A DNA stretch of 64,000 nucleotides from Deinococcus detaillensis (lineage in GTDB: Bacteria > Deinococcota > Deinococci > Deinococcales > Deinococcaceae): NCBI RefSeq assembly GCF_007280555.1, contig NZ_VKDB01000005.1, positions 133,734-197,733 of the forward strand, written 5' to 3'. The notes beneath the pieces were generated by a model, which worked only from the letters and a program-made list of their open reading frames with translations, was not told where the DNA came from and searched no databases. Below are positions 17,896 through 26,776 of this stretch, piece after piece (position 1 is the stretch's first letter; every line of letters starts with the position of its first letter). The translations under genes were made by a program, and so were the position numbers.

Positions 17896-19203
17896 ATGAT
17901 TGACCGTTACCTGACGCCCGAAATGAAAGTCCTGTGGAGTGAAGCCAACCGCTACCGTGCTTGGCTCAAAGTCGAACTCAGCGCCCTAGAGGCCCAGGCC
18001 CAGCTCGGTGAAGTGCCTGCCGACGCTTACCGCGCCCTCGCTCCGCTGACCGGGGCCGACCCCCTCGACGAAGCTTTCGCGGTGCGGGTGGCCGAGATCG
18101 AAAGCGTGACGCGGCACGACATCGTGGCTTTTACCACCGCTCTGACCGAGCGCTATGGCGATCCGGCCCGCTTCGTGCATCACGGGCTGACCAGCACCGA
18201 CGTGGTCGACACCGCCCAGAACCTGCTGCTCGACGAAGCGCTGGACATCATTTTGGCCGACGTTGCCGCTCTTCGGGAAGTCTGCCGCGCCCAGGCCGTG
18301 ACGTACAAGCACACGCCCACGATTGGCCGCACCCACGGCATTCACGCCGAGCCGATGACGTTTGGCCTCAAGTTCCTCAACTGGATGACGGCGCTCGACC
18401 GCGACCGCGAGCGCCTCACGGCGGCCCAGCAGCGCGTCCGGGTGGTGATGCTTTCCGGCTCGGTGGGCACCTACGCTCACGTCAGCCCCAAAATCGAAGA
18501 AGCGGTGGCCGCCGCCTGGCAGTGGCAACCCGCGCCCGTCACCAACCAAACGCTGGCACGTGACCGCCACGCCGAAGTGCTGTCGGCCATCGCCATTTTG
18601 GGCACCACCTTGGAAAAGATTTCGGTGGAAATCCGCCACCTTCAGCGCAGCGAAGTGCGCGAGGCGATGGAGCCGTTCGGCAAAGGGCAAAAAGGCAGTT
18701 CCTCGATGCCACACAAGAAAAACCCGATTTTGACCGAGAATGTCACCGGCATGGCGAGGCTCCTGCGCGGCTATCTGGTGACGGCCCTAGAGAATGTGGC
18801 GCTGTGGCACGAGCGCGACATCAGCCATTCCAGCGCCGAGCGGGTCATTTTGCCGGACGCCACCGGCCTGGCGAGCTACGCCACCCGCCGCCTGACCGGG
18901 GTGCTGCGCGACCTCGCGGTCTTTCCGGAGCGGATGCTGAAAAACCTCAACGATTTGGGCGGTCTGGTGTTCAGCCAGCGGGTGCTGCATCTGCTGATTG
19001 ACGAAAAGGGGCTGGGCCGTGAAGCCGCCTATTCAATCGTCCAGCGTAACGCCCTGCAAAGCTGGGAAAGCGGCGAGGGCCTGCGCGATCTGCTCAAAGC
19101 CGATCCCGAAAACCCGCTGAACGACGCCGATTTGGATGAAGCCTTCAAATTGGAGTGGTATTTGCGCGAGGTGGACGCGATTTACGGGCGCTTCGGGCTG
19201 TAA
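17896..19203 (+). CDS. purB: Adenylosuccinate lyase
   Basis: The enzyme (435 residues, family length) cleaves SAICAR to AICAR and adenylosuccinate to AMP in purine synthesis. The sequence has the fumarase/aspartase superfamily regions TSTDVVDTAQNLL, GRTHGIHAEPMTFG (catalytic His) and the flexible signature loop KGSSSMPHKKNP with its active serine. The start ATG at 17896 is eight bases after TAGGCT. No other purine gene is adjacent. The assignment is secure. Confidence 0.96.
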   Translation: MIDRYLTPEMKVLWSEANRYRAWLKVELSALEAQAQLGEVPADAYRALAPLTGADPLDEAFAVRVAEIESVTRHDIVAFTTALTERYGDPARFVHHGLTSTDVVDTAQNLLLDEALDIILADVAALREVCRAQAVTYKHTPTIGRTHGIHAEPMTFGLKFLNWMTALDRDRERLTAAQQRVRVVMLSGSVGTYAHVSPKIEEAVAAAWQWQPAPVTNQTLARDRHAEVLSAIAILGTTLEKISVEIRHLQRSEVREAMEPFGKGQKGSSSMPHKKNPILTENVTGMARLLRGYLVTALENVALWHERDISHSSAERVILPDATGLASYATRRLTGVLRDLAVFPERMLKNLNDLGGLVFSQRVLHLLIDEKGLGREAAYSIVQRNALQSWESGEGLRDLLKADPENPLNDADLDEAFKLEWYLREVDAIYGRFGL

Positions 19204-19254
19204 GACAGAGGGCAACAAGACTAACCTGCCGCTTCCTGCGCTCTACCACACCCG

Positions 19255-19704
19255 TCAGAAGCCGTAAGTCCCAGCTTCGTCCAGCGCCCGCGCCAGATCG
19301 TCGGTGGTGGTGGCCTGATACCCGGCCCAGCTTTGCCAGAGCTGCTCCAGCGCCGCGACCGCCTGTGCCAAGCGCTGCTCGACCTCAGGCGTCAGCTCGT
19401 CGCCGCTGTCTGCCAGCGCCACCGTCAGATCCAGCTTGGCTTTGAGGTATTTGGCTTGCTCGCCGCGCGTGCCGTCATAGACGTAGACCACTTCTTCCCA
19501 GCCGAAACGCAGCCGCCGAAACAGCAGATCGCTCACGGCGCTGTGGCTTCCCAGGCACAGGCGCGCCGCCGGAGTGCCGTCTGGAGCAACTAAACCTCGC
19601 CGCAAGCACTCATCGGCAGCCAAGCCGCTGATGTCGCGGTCGGTGGCGGCCCGAAAGCGGCTGGCGATGTGGTGCCGGGCAGCGTCTTGCAGTGCGTAGG
19701 TCAT
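19255..19704 (-). CDS. Conserved-looking cytoplasmic protein of unknown function
   Basis: The protein has 149 residues, is soluble and alpha-helical, with no signal peptide or membrane segment. Notable stretches are CLGSHSAVSDLLFRRLRFGW, followed by EVVYVYDGT, and a C-terminal helical region rich in Ala, Leu and Glu (LTPEVEQRLAQAVAALEQL). I do not recognise a family. The start at 19704 is supported by an unusually good promoter directly upstream (19715-19743). It is convergent with purB, 51 bases away, and no terminator is clear between them. Confidence 0.7.
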   Translation of the reverse strand: MTYALQDAARHHIASRFRAATDRDISGLAADECLRRGLVAPDGTPAARLCLGSHSAVSDLLFRRLRFGWEEVVYVYDGTRGEQAKYLKAKLDLTVALADSGDELTPEVEQRLAQAVAALEQLWQSWAGYQATTTDDLARALDEAGTYGF

Positions 19705-19714
19705 AACTTAGGCG

Positions 19715-19743
19715 ATTATATTACGCTCCTTGCAGAATAACAA
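19715..19743 (-). promoter_or_regulatory. Near-consensus sigma-A promoter
   Basis: On the minus strand TTGTTA (19738-19743) is followed after 17 bases by a perfect TATAAT (19715-19720). The ATG of the unknown gene is ten bases further, so the leader is very short or absent. It is the strongest -10 box seen in the window. Confidence 0.75.
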
Positions 19744-19965
19744 GCTCACTTGCGTTGGCCCCGCCGCAGCCAATCGACGCAGCCAGGGGCTTAGCCTTTC
19801 TCATCGGGGAATCAGCCGAGCTTTTGCCGCCACTGCACTTCTCAGACTGCTGTACAGCTAAAACTGGGACAGATCCGCTTGCGACAGATGAGGAGAATCT
19901 GGAACAATCCTTTATAAAAAGTAATTTTCTTACATTTCTAGTGACGAAAAGTGTACGCTAGCAGC

Positions 19966-20760
19966 ATGTGGCCATTTGGAAAATCGACTGCCGACCGTGT
20001 GAAAGAAGCCCTCAACGCCCAGCCTCAACTTAAGGATTTGGGCCTTCAAGTCAGCGAAAGCGGCGGCAATGTCAGCGTAACTGGCATGGTGCCCAATGAT
20101 CGCTACGGCCAACTCGTCAACGTGGTGGCCGAAGGCATCAACGGCGTCAAGAGTGTGGACATCAGCGGCTTGGTGGCTCAGCAAAACACCAGCGAAGTGC
20201 AGGTGAGTGCCCCGACGCCCACCGCCGATGTCGGCAGCAGCGACGACGTGACCGAATCCGGCTCGCAGGGCGGCAGCGTGATGCAGAGTGATCCTGCCCA
20301 GAGCAGCTCCGCGAACAGCAGTGTGGACGCCGCTATCGCCGCCGCCGTGGACAACAGCAAAATCGCCAAAGCGGTTTACCACGCTATTCGCAGCAACGGC
20401 GAATTGGCCGACGACCCGATTGACGTCCTGCAAAGCGGCAAGAGCGTCATCTTGCGTGGCGCAGTGGACAACGATCATGAGCAGCGCCTCGCCGAGCAAA
20501 TCGCACGCGGCGTCGAAGGGGTGTCGGGCGTGGACATCAGCGGCCTGAAAGTGGTGGCGCAGGCCAAAGAAATGCACAAAGACCGCGACGAACTGAGCGG
20601 CGACGCCACCTACACCGTCAAGTCAGGCGACACCCTCAGTGCCATTGCCGAGAAGTATTTCGGTGACGCCATGCGCTACAAAGACATTGCCCACCTCAAC
20701 AACATCTCCAACCCCGACGCTATTCAGGCCGGGCAAGTCCTCAAGATTCCCAGCGCTTAA
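19966..20760 (+). CDS. BON-BON-LysM protein (Kbp/YgaU-like, duplicated BON)
   Basis: The protein has 264 residues and no signal peptide. Two BON domains (about 8-67 and 118-190; second copy VILRGAVDNDHEQRLAEQI) flank a Ser/Gly-rich linker, and a LysM domain (about 213-262, YTVKSGDTLSAIAEKYFGDA) ends the protein. E. coli Kbp (YgaU), with one BON and one LysM domain, is a cytoplasmic potassium-binding protein; this version has a second BON domain. I start at ATG 19966, six bases after TACGCT (19954-19959), rather than at a GTG 15 bases earlier. A good terminator follows. Confidence 0.87.
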   Translation: MWPFGKSTADRVKEALNAQPQLKDLGLQVSESGGNVSVTGMVPNDRYGQLVNVVAEGINGVKSVDISGLVAQQNTSEVQVSAPTPTADVGSSDDVTESGSQGGSVMQSDPAQSSSANSSVDAAIAAAVDNSKIAKAVYHAIRSNGELADDPIDVLQSGKSVILRGAVDNDHEQRLAEQIARGVEGVSGVDISGLKVVAQAKEMHKDRDELSGDATYTVKSGDTLSAIAEKYFGDAMRYKDIAHLNNISNPDAIQAGQVLKIPSA

Positions 20761-20774
20761 CCCCGCCTGAGTTC

Positions 20775-20811
20775 AGCGCCGCTTCCCGAGTTGTGGGGGC
20801 GGCGCTTTTTT
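20775..20811 (+). terminator. Strong intrinsic terminator after the LysM gene
   Basis: AGCGCCGC (20775-20782) pairs exactly with GCGGCGCT (20799-20806), with inner CCC/GGG pairs in the loop, followed by a run of six T residues. It separates the LysM gene from the convergent phosphoesterase. Confidence 0.88.
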
Positions 20812-20827
20812 GCGGCCATACAAGCTT

Positions 20828-21736
20828 TCACGGCCAGAGATCGCTCATCGGCGCGGCGCAGGCGGCTTCCCGCAGCGGCGGCACACCGAGGTGGTCTTCC
20901 ATGCTGCGTAGCAGCGAGTAATGGTTGTACGGCTGATCACTGACCCTGCCGCCCTGCCCGCCCGGCGTCAAGAGGATAGTCGCCACCCGTCCCCCGCCGC
21001 CCTGCTGATCCTCGCCTTCGTCGAAGGTGATGATCAGCGCCGCACCGGGCTTCCAAACGGAAGAGGCCATGATCTGGTCGGCCCACATTTTGACGAAAGC
21101 GTCGCCTGTGCGCTCCACATTGGCGCGGCCCAAACAGCGCAAGTCGCCGTGCAGGTCATGGCACAAATCCGGCACCAACAAGGAGAAATTGGGCACCTGG
21201 CCGCGCTGCAAGTCGGTTTGAAGTTGCTCAAACGGCACGACGTTGGCAAGCTGTTTCGGCTGCTTGACAAGGTCACTGCTGAGCATGAACGGGTTGTGCT
21301 TTTTGCCGTAGAGCCCAGCGTAGTTCACGTTGGAACCGGCCGCCGGCAAGCCCTGCATATAGCCTTTCCAGGTCAGGCGCTGATCTGCGAGTTGCGAGGC
21401 CAGCGTCGCACCCGCAAACGACTGCGCCGGGTCGTCGCCCACCATGTTCATGGTGCTGCCCGCGATGAGGGCCACGTAATTGGGCAAACTGGGATGGGTC
21501 ACGCCAGTATAGTTGCGGGCCAGTGAACCGCGCTTTGCCAGCGCGTTGAGGGTGGGCAAATTGGGATTGCCGATCACTTGGCCGTAGCTGTGGTTTTCAA
21601 GGATTAGTAGAAAAATGTGCGGCGAATTTGAAGCAGCCGGTGGAGCTTGAGCCGAACTGAGCGAGAAGCCCAGTAAACCGAGCAACATGAGTGAGCGGCC
21701 CAATTTGTTCTGAGCATGTTTTTTAAGTCCTGACAT
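20828..21736 (-). CDS. Secreted phosphoesterase of the AcpA/phospholipase C family
   Basis: The product has 302 residues with a signal peptide (SLMLLGLLGFSLSSAQA, about 16-33). The mature part begins at the metal motif LLILENHSYGQVIG, followed by GVTHPSLPNYVALIAGST with the nucleophile region, and has the late metal motif ALIITFDEGED. These match the alkaline-phosphatase-superfamily phosphoesterases of the phospholipase C/acid phosphatase A family (PF04185). It probably releases phosphate from extracellular esters. ATG at 21736 follows GGAGG; a start at 21781 would add residues with no signal character. The meaB gene lies upstream on the same strand, 48 bases away. Confidence 0.87.
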   Translation of the reverse strand: MSGLKKHAQNKLGRSLMLLGLLGFSLSSAQAPPAASNSPHIFLLILENHSYGQVIGNPNLPTLNALAKRGSLARNYTGVTHPSLPNYVALIAGSTMNMVGDDPAQSFAGATLASQLADQRLTWKGYMQGLPAAGSNVNYAGLYGKKHNPFMLSSDLVKQPKQLANVVPFEQLQTDLQRGQVPNFSLLVPDLCHDLHGDLRCLGRANVERTGDAFVKMWADQIMASSVWKPGAALIITFDEGEDQQGGGGRVATILLTPGGQGGRVSDQPYNHYSLLRSMEDHLGVPPLREAACAAPMSDLWP

Positions 21737-21784
21737 AAAGCCTCCACTTCTTCTCACCGCGTCCAAGAGCACACTACTCACTGC

Positions 21785-22744
21785 TTACGGCATGAACGCG
21801 CCGCCCAGCAGCGCCGCCAAACCCTGCACCGCTGTCAACGTTCCCGCCCGCACTTCGGCGCGAATGGCCCGCAGCTGCTCGGCGCTCACTCCCGCTTCAA
21901 ACGCTTGCCACGCAGCTTCTTTGAGCAGTTCTTCAAACCAACCGCTGTGTTGAGCTTGCCGCCGCGCTTGTACCCGCACCGAGTCCGCCGTAAAAGCCTT
22001 GACCGCCGCCCAGACTTCAGCGATGCCCGCACCCGTCAGGGCCGAGGCTTGAAGCACCTGAGGCTGCCGCAGCGCCGTGCGTGGAGTCAGCAGATGAAGC
22101 GCCGCCGCCAGCTCACCTTGGGCTTGCCGGGCCGCTGCCGGGTTGCTGTCGGCCTTGTTGACCACGCACACGTCCACCAGTTCCATGATGCCGCGCTTGA
22201 TGCCCTGCAGTTCGTCTCCGGCGTTGGGCAAGGTCAGCAGCACAAATACGTCGGTCATGCTGGCGACTTGCGTTTCGCTTTGGCCGACACCCACCGTTTC
22301 GATCAGCAGAACGTCGTAACCCGCCGCCTCACACAGGGTGATGGCCTCGCGGGTGCGCCGCGCCACCCCGCCGAGTGCGCCGCGAGCCGGGCTGGGCCGA
22401 ATAAAAGCGCCGGGATGCACCGTCAGGTTGGGCATTCTGGTTTTGTCGCCCATGATGCTGCCGCCGGTGCGCTGGCTGCTGGGATCGACCGCCAACACCG
22501 CGACCCGGTGGCCCGCATCAGCCAACTGCAAGCCCAGCGCTTCTATAAAGGTGGATTTGCCCACCCCCGGCACACCGCTCAGTCCCACCCGGAGGCTGCG
22601 CCCCGCGTGCGGCAAGACTTCGGCAAGGAGTTGCTGGGCTTCCCTCAGGTGATCAGGCCGCGACGACTCGGCCAGCGTAATGGCGCGGGCCAGTGCGCGG
22701 CGCTGACCGGACAGGAGAGCCGCCGTGAGCGGGTGAACCGACAT
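21785..22744 (-). CDS. meaB: MeaB/ArgK family GTPase, methylmalonyl-CoA mutase chaperone
   Basis: The protein has 319 residues. It has the Walker [19 protein letters not shown], the conserved [20 protein letters not shown], switch region ETVGVGQSE and the base motif NKAD: all G3E family features of MeaB. MeaB protects methylmalonyl-CoA mutase and gates loading of adenosylcobalamin. No mutase or B12 gene is adjacent. The minus-strand -10 TAGCAT is seven bases before the ATG at 22744, so the message is probably leaderless. Confidence 0.92.
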   Translation of the reverse strand: MSVHPLTAALLSGQRRALARAITLAESSRPDHLREAQQLLAEVLPHAGRSLRVGLSGVPGVGKSTFIEALGLQLADAGHRVAVLAVDPSSQRTGGSIMGDKTRMPNLTVHPGAFIRPSPARGALGGVARRTREAITLCEAAGYDVLLIETVGVGQSETQVASMTDVFVLLTLPNAGDELQGIKRGIMELVDVCVVNKADSNPAAARQAQGELAAALHLLTPRTALRQPQVLQASALTGAGIAEVWAAVKAFTADSVRVQARRQAQHSGWFEELLKEAAWQAFEAGVSAEQLRAIRAEVRAGTLTAVQGLAALLGGAFMP

Positions 22745-22910
22745 AGCCCTGATGCTAGCAGGCGCGGGCGCGGTTCAGGCGCGTTTAAAGACAACTCGGC
22801 TGCCACTTCAGGATTCCGCGTCTTGGGCAGAGCGGCTTCTTGGCAAGATGACGGCGCTTTGCTACACCCCCAGGCCTGCCCGGTTTACCTGAAGCCAAAC
22901 GTTGTTACGC

Positions 22911-23750
22911 TCAGCTTCCGCTCTGCGTGTAGCCAGTGGCCCGCCACCCGCAGCCGTCGCGGGTCAAGTTGATGGTGCCGCCAAAGGTGCCGCCGACATT
23001 TTCGCCATTGCTGCGCTGGGTGGCGCTGATTTTGACGCTGCCGCTGACTTTGGCGCTGTTGCCGCTGATACTGACTCCGCCCACACTGACGGTGTAGTTG
23101 ATGTTGCCGTACGCCGCCCCGAATCCCCCCGCCGCGTCGCTCAGGCCCGCTGAAGCGGCGCTGCTGGCCGTGCCGCGTGCCGAGGCGACGTCTTGTTCCT
23201 GGGTCAGTTTGCAGTCGACTGGCGCAGCGCCGGCATACTGCACGCTGGTGGATTCCTGCTTGGGATCAGGCACCAGCGTGCCCTGCAAGTTCTCGACGCT
23301 CAGGCGGTAATTGACGCCCAGCGACAGGCGCGGCCCCGGCAACGTGCCGAGCGTGGAGCGAATAAGCTGCGCTCCAGCTTCGATGTAGCCTTCCACCGGC
23401 AGCAGCGGCGTGCTGTAGCGGGTACCCACGCCCAAGTTGGCCGCCAGCGAACCGGAAGGCAAAGTGTCGATACCGCCCAGCAAGTACAGCTTGAAGTTGC
23501 TGAACTGAGCCACGTCGTAGCTCACGCCGCCGCCAAACGACGCGCCGGTGGCGTTCTGGGCGTTGCAGTACGAGACTTGGCCGTACACGCTGATCTTCTC
23601 AGACTGCACGCCTGCCCGCAGCCCCACGATTTGGCAGCCCAGGGCGGCGCTGGTGTTGAGGCCAAGGCGAATATCGGCGGCGGAAGCGTTGGAAGCACTT
23701 GAAGCAGCCAAAGCGGAGGCCAGTACGGTGAGGGCAAGGAATGGACGCAT
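22911..23750 (-). CDS. Exported protein, possible outer-membrane beta-barrel
   Basis: The product has 279 residues with a signal peptide (FLALTVLASALAASSASNAS). Residues about 25-160 alternate polar and hydrophobic residues with repeated Gly/Tyr strands (VYGQVSYCNAQ, FKLYLLGGIDTL, LGVGTRYSTPLLPVEGYIEA, LSLGVNYRLS), which looks like a small barrel. The C-terminal 110 residues are a separate Gly/Ser-rich beta region. There are four Cys. I do not recognise a family. ATG at 23750 has AAGGAGG immediately upstream, which decides the start over frames reaching 24080. Confidence 0.72.
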   Translation of the reverse strand: MRPFLALTVLASALAASSASNASAADIRLGLNTSAALGCQIVGLRAGVQSEKISVYGQVSYCNAQNATGASFGGGVSYDVAQFSNFKLYLLGGIDTLPSGSLAANLGVGTRYSTPLLPVEGYIEAGAQLIRSTLGTLPGPRLSLGVNYRLSVENLQGTLVPDPKQESTSVQYAGAAPVDCKLTQEQDVASARGTASSAASAGLSDAAGGFGAAYGNINYTVSVGGVSISGNSAKVSGSVKISATQRSNGENVGGTFGGTINLTRDGCGWRATGYTQSGS

Positions 23751-23877
23751 GGCCTCCTTTTTACCACTGTCTGATGTGTAGGTCTTATTTTTACTCATAA
23801 AATGAATTTCTGGGGAGCCGACTTGCAACTTTTGTGCGCCTCGCCGCGTACTCTGAAGCCGAGATGACGGTAACTTT

Positions 23878-24370
23878 GTGGTGACTTGGCCCTTTTTGGT
23901 GTTCTTGCTGATCTGGCTGTTTTGCCTTGCCAGCACCTTTATACCGGCGGTTCCGGCCACGCTGCTCATTTTTGGTGGTGCGCTGCTCACCGCTTGGCTC
24001 AGCGGCTTCGAGCTTTGGCGTGATCTCGCCTTTTTCATCACACTCGGCGTGCTGACGCTGCTGATTTCCCTGATCGACAACGTGGCATCGGCTTGGGGCG
24101 CTCGGCGCTACGGCGGCAGCAAACAGGCCATCTGGGGAGCTTTGATCGGCGGCGTGGTGGGCATGCATTCCCTTCGGCTTGATCGTGGGGCCGCTTTTGG
24201 GCGCACTCTTGGCTGAGCTGCTGATCGTTAGAAAGCCGCTGCTCTCGGCGGTGCGGGCAGCTTGGGGAACGCTGCTGGGCGTGCTGGGCGGGGTGGCGGC
24301 CAAATTCACTCTGCACGTGTTGATGGGTCTGTACGTCCTGTGGCGGCTGTGGCAAACGGCCAGCCTATGA
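23878..24370 (+). pseudogene. DUF456 membrane protein broken by a +1 frameshift
   Basis: Two overlapping frames together encode one DUF456 protein of about 163 residues. Frame 1 (from GTG 23878) gives three membrane segments to [11 protein letters not shown] and then leaves the family pattern at HSLRLDRG. Frame 2 continues correctly as [17 protein letters not shown] to the stop at 24368-24370. Removing one C near 24166 (in GGCATGCATTCCC) restores [14 protein letters not shown]. No slippery homopolymer is present. The cause is either a recent disabling insertion, a sequence error, or an unusual recoding event. The stop overlaps the ATG of the next gene (ATGA), which suggests the downstream frame was the native end. 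Confidence 0.78.
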
Positions 24371-24615
24371 GTCTGCCGCCGCTGCCAGACTTGCGGCTGT
24401 ATTCCCGCGCGGGCTGCCACCTCTGCGAGGACGCCGAAACCGCCCTGTCTAGTCTCGGCGTAATTTTTGAGCGCGTCGATATCAGCGGCAACGCCGAACT
24501 GGAGCGCCTCTACGGCTGGGACGTGCCGGTGCTGACCCTCGGCGGCGCGGTGATCGCCAAAGGGGTGCTGGGCCGTGAGCGGCTGCGGCGGGTGCTGAAG
24601 CTGACCCCACCCTGA
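24367..24615 (+). CDS. Glutaredoxin-like protein (DUF836 type)
   Basis: The protein has 82 residues and a single thioredoxin fold. It opens [19 protein letters not shown] with the redox pair C17 and C20 (CHLC), has the cis-Pro region [10 protein letters not shown] and ends RLRRVLKL. Small glutaredoxin-like proteins of this kind reduce disulfides in the cytoplasm; the partner is unknown. It overlaps the end of the DUF456 gene by four bases and is therefore translationally coupled to it. Confidence 0.85.
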   Translation: MSLPPLPDLRLYSRAGCHLCEDAETALSSLGVIFERVDISGNAELERLYGWDVPVLTLGGAVIAKGVLGRERLRRVLKLTPP

Positions 24616-24673
24616 GCTTCACCGCCCACCTGCGCCCACTCCTCACCCATTAGGTTTAAACTGACCCTACTTT

Positions 24674-25603
24674 ATGCATCCAGTCTTCCTTCAGATCGGC
24701 AGCTTTTCCATCGCTTGGTACGGCGTCCTCATGACGCTGGGCATCTTTATCGGAGCCGTCATCGGCACCCGGATGGTGCGGCGGCGCGGCCTCAACGAGC
24801 AGCTTTTCTCGGACATGATCTTGTGGCCGCTGGTGGTCGGCTTTATCGGCGCAAGGCTGCTGTTCGTGGCGACTTCGTGGAATTTGTTCAGCGATAAAAC
24901 GGGTCTAGCGCTGCTCTACGACATCATCAACATTCGGCAGGGCGGCATCAGCATTCACGGCGGGCTGATCGCGGGCGTGGGCATGCTCTACATCATGACC
25001 CGCCGCCACCGCGTCAACTTTTACCAGTACGCCGACATGTTCGTGCCGGGCATCGGCTTTGCCATCGTGGGCGGGCGGCTGGGCAACATCATGAACGGCT
25101 CCGACACGGTTGGGCGCGTTACCAACTGGGCGGTGGGCTACCGCTGGCCAGACTGGGCACGCGGTTTCCACGACGCCATGTGCAACCCCAATGCCGAAGA
25201 AAATCTGGTGCAGTACTGCAAAACCATCGCTGGTCAGCAGGTCATGACCGCTCCAGTGCATTTTACTCAGCTCTACGGCATCATCATCGGCATCCTGCTG
25301 ATTATCGCCTCGGCTTTCTGGATGCGCTCGCGTCACCCCGGCTGGGCCTTCTGGCAATTCTGGTTGTGGTACAGCGTCCTGCGGGCCGGTTGGGAAGAAA
25401 CCTTCCGGCTCAACCCGCTCTCGCCCAACATCTACCTTAATGAGGGTCTGAACAACCCCGGCATTGGCCTGCTGACGCTGACCCAAGTGCTGAGCATTCC
25501 GCTGATTTTGTTCTCGATTTATATGCTGTGGCGCGTCGCCCGACAGCCGGAAATCCCATTCGGTCAACCTGCCCCTGTTCCCGAGCAGAGCGTCAAGGCT
25601 TAG
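24674..25603 (+). CDS. lgt: Prolipoprotein diacylglyceryl transferase
   Basis: Lgt moves a diacylglyceryl group from phosphatidylglycerol to the lipobox cysteine of prolipoproteins in the inner membrane. The protein has 309 residues and seven membrane segments. Diagnostic motifs are SIHGGLIAGVG (catalytic His-Gly-Gly) and IVGGRLGNIMNGSDTVGRV. An insert around residues 150-200 contains two Cys (CNPNAEENLVQYC), which is uncommon. Several lipoproteins in this window (17235, 39928) would be substrates. ATG 24674. Confidence 0.95.
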   Translation: MHPVFLQIGSFSIAWYGVLMTLGIFIGAVIGTRMVRRRGLNEQLFSDMILWPLVVGFIGARLLFVATSWNLFSDKTGLALLYDIINIRQGGISIHGGLIAGVGMLYIMTRRHRVNFYQYADMFVPGIGFAIVGGRLGNIMNGSDTVGRVTNWAVGYRWPDWARGFHDAMCNPNAEENLVQYCKTIAGQQVMTAPVHFTQLYGIIIGILLIIASAFWMRSRHPGWAFWQFWLWYSVLRAGWEETFRLNPLSPNIYLNEGLNNPGIGLLTLTQVLSIPLILFSIYMLWRVARQPEIPFGQPAPVPEQSVKA

Positions 25604-25614
25604 CCGCTCAAAGT

Positions 25615-26241
25615 ATGCAACCTGCTGCCCCCCCAGACTGGCTCAAGGCCCCGACGCTCACCAACCGGTTCGTCCGCCTTGAAGCTCTCACCGCCGCCCA
25701 CGCGCCTGATCTGGCCAAGCACGCCACCGACGCCACCGTGTCGTTTTTGTCGCGGGGCGGGCCAACCGCCAACACGCCGCCCGCTTGGGCCGAGTACATC
25801 GAGCGCCTCAACGCGCTGCCCAGCCGCGTGAATTTCGCGGTGCTGCTCAGCACGCTGCAGGGCCAACAAGTCGCCGGGCGCATCAGTTACAGCGAAACTA
25901 AGCCCAGCGATTTGTGGCTGGAAATCGGCACCATGCTGACCCCACCGTTTCAGGGCAGCGCCGCCAATCCGGCCGCCAAACTCCTCCTGATGGAGCGGGC
26001 CTTCGGGGTGCTGGGAGCCAACCGGGTGCAGTTCAAGGTGGATGGGCGCAACGCCCGCAGCTTAAAGGCGCTCGAAAAGCTCGGCGCGGTGCGCGAGGGC
26101 ACCTTGCGGCAATTTCAGGTGCAGCCAGACGGTTACGTCCGGGACAGCGTGATGTTCAGCATTTTGAGCAGCGAGTGGCCCGGCGTGCGTGAGCGGCTCA
26201 CCAAACGTTTAGAAGCTTTACAGACGCAGCCGCTAAGCTAG
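25615..26241 (+). CDS. GNAT acetyltransferase (RimJ/RimL-like)
   Basis: The protein has 208 residues. The acetyl-CoA binding GNAT core is visible: the strand LWLEIGTMLTPPFQGSAANP, the pyrophosphate-loop helix AKLLLMERAFGVLGANRVQF, and the NARSLKALEKLGAVREGTLR ending typical of RimJ/RimL proteins. These acetylate ribosomal N-termini or small amines; substrate unknown. I start at ATG 25615, eleven bases past lgt, since the upstream extension of the frame is only the overlapping lgt sequence. Probably cotranscribed with lgt. Confidence 0.87.
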   Translation: MQPAAPPDWLKAPTLTNRFVRLEALTAAHAPDLAKHATDATVSFLSRGGPTANTPPAWAEYIERLNALPSRVNFAVLLSTLQGQQVAGRISYSETKPSDLWLEIGTMLTPPFQGSAANPAAKLLLMERAFGVLGANRVQFKVDGRNARSLKALEKLGAVREGTLRQFQVQPDGYVRDSVMFSILSSEWPGVRERLTKRLEALQTQPLS

Positions 26242-26245
26242 CGTC

Positions 26246-26713
26246 ATGCGCCCCTCCTTTGTCCGGCCCGTCATCAGACCGATCGTTGCCTTTGCTGCGC
26301 TGAATTGCGGGCTGGGCGGCGCGGCTTACGCCCTCACGCCGCCTGCTGGGTGGGTCAGCGTGGACGCCAACACTTGGCGCGACCAAAGCGGCGCGTGCGT
26401 GCTGCGTGAGCAAGGCTTTGCTCAGGAGTTTGCGCCGATGGGCAGCCAGCAAGACGCCCTAAGCATGGGCAACAAACTCCAAAGAGCGCTGGCCAAGCAG
26501 GGCATGACTAAAATCAGCATTCAGCCGGTGTCGCAGCAAAGCGACTGGAGCGTGCTGGCCGCTTACACCTACGCCCAGAGCGGCGTGAATTACCAGATCG
26601 TTCAACTGTATTTGTCGCAGGGCGGTAAACTGCACACCCTCAGCGGCAGCAACACCGAAGGTGAGGCCAGCGCCTGCGTCAATCTGATGCGGAATTTTAT
26701 TAAAGGAAAATAG
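26246..26713 (+). CDS. Small exported protein of unknown function
   Basis: The protein has 155 residues with a signal peptide (about 1-30, AFAALNCGLGGAAYA). The mature part has two Cys (ACVLREQGF near the N-terminus and ACVNLMRNF at the C-terminus), positioned for one disulfide. It looks like a compact alpha/beta domain. I do not recognise a family. TAAGCT (26234-26239) lies six bases before the ATG, so it has its own leaderless promoter in spite of the four-base gap after the GNAT gene. Confidence 0.72.
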   Translation: MRPSFVRPVIRPIVAFAALNCGLGGAAYALTPPAGWVSVDANTWRDQSGACVLREQGFAQEFAPMGSQQDALSMGNKLQRALAKQGMTKISIQPVSQQSDWSVLAAYTYAQSGVNYQIVQLYLSQGGKLHTLSGSNTEGEASACVNLMRNFIKGK

Positions 26714-26776
26714 GCAACGAAAAAGAGCGAGCGGCGGCAGCGTCAAACACCGTGTCTGCCTTTAGACTTGAAGGCG

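Noticed and set aside
19755..19961. 68-codon plus-strand frame upstream of the LysM gene
   Set aside because: No start signal, mixed composition, and it overlaps the promoter region of the LysM gene.
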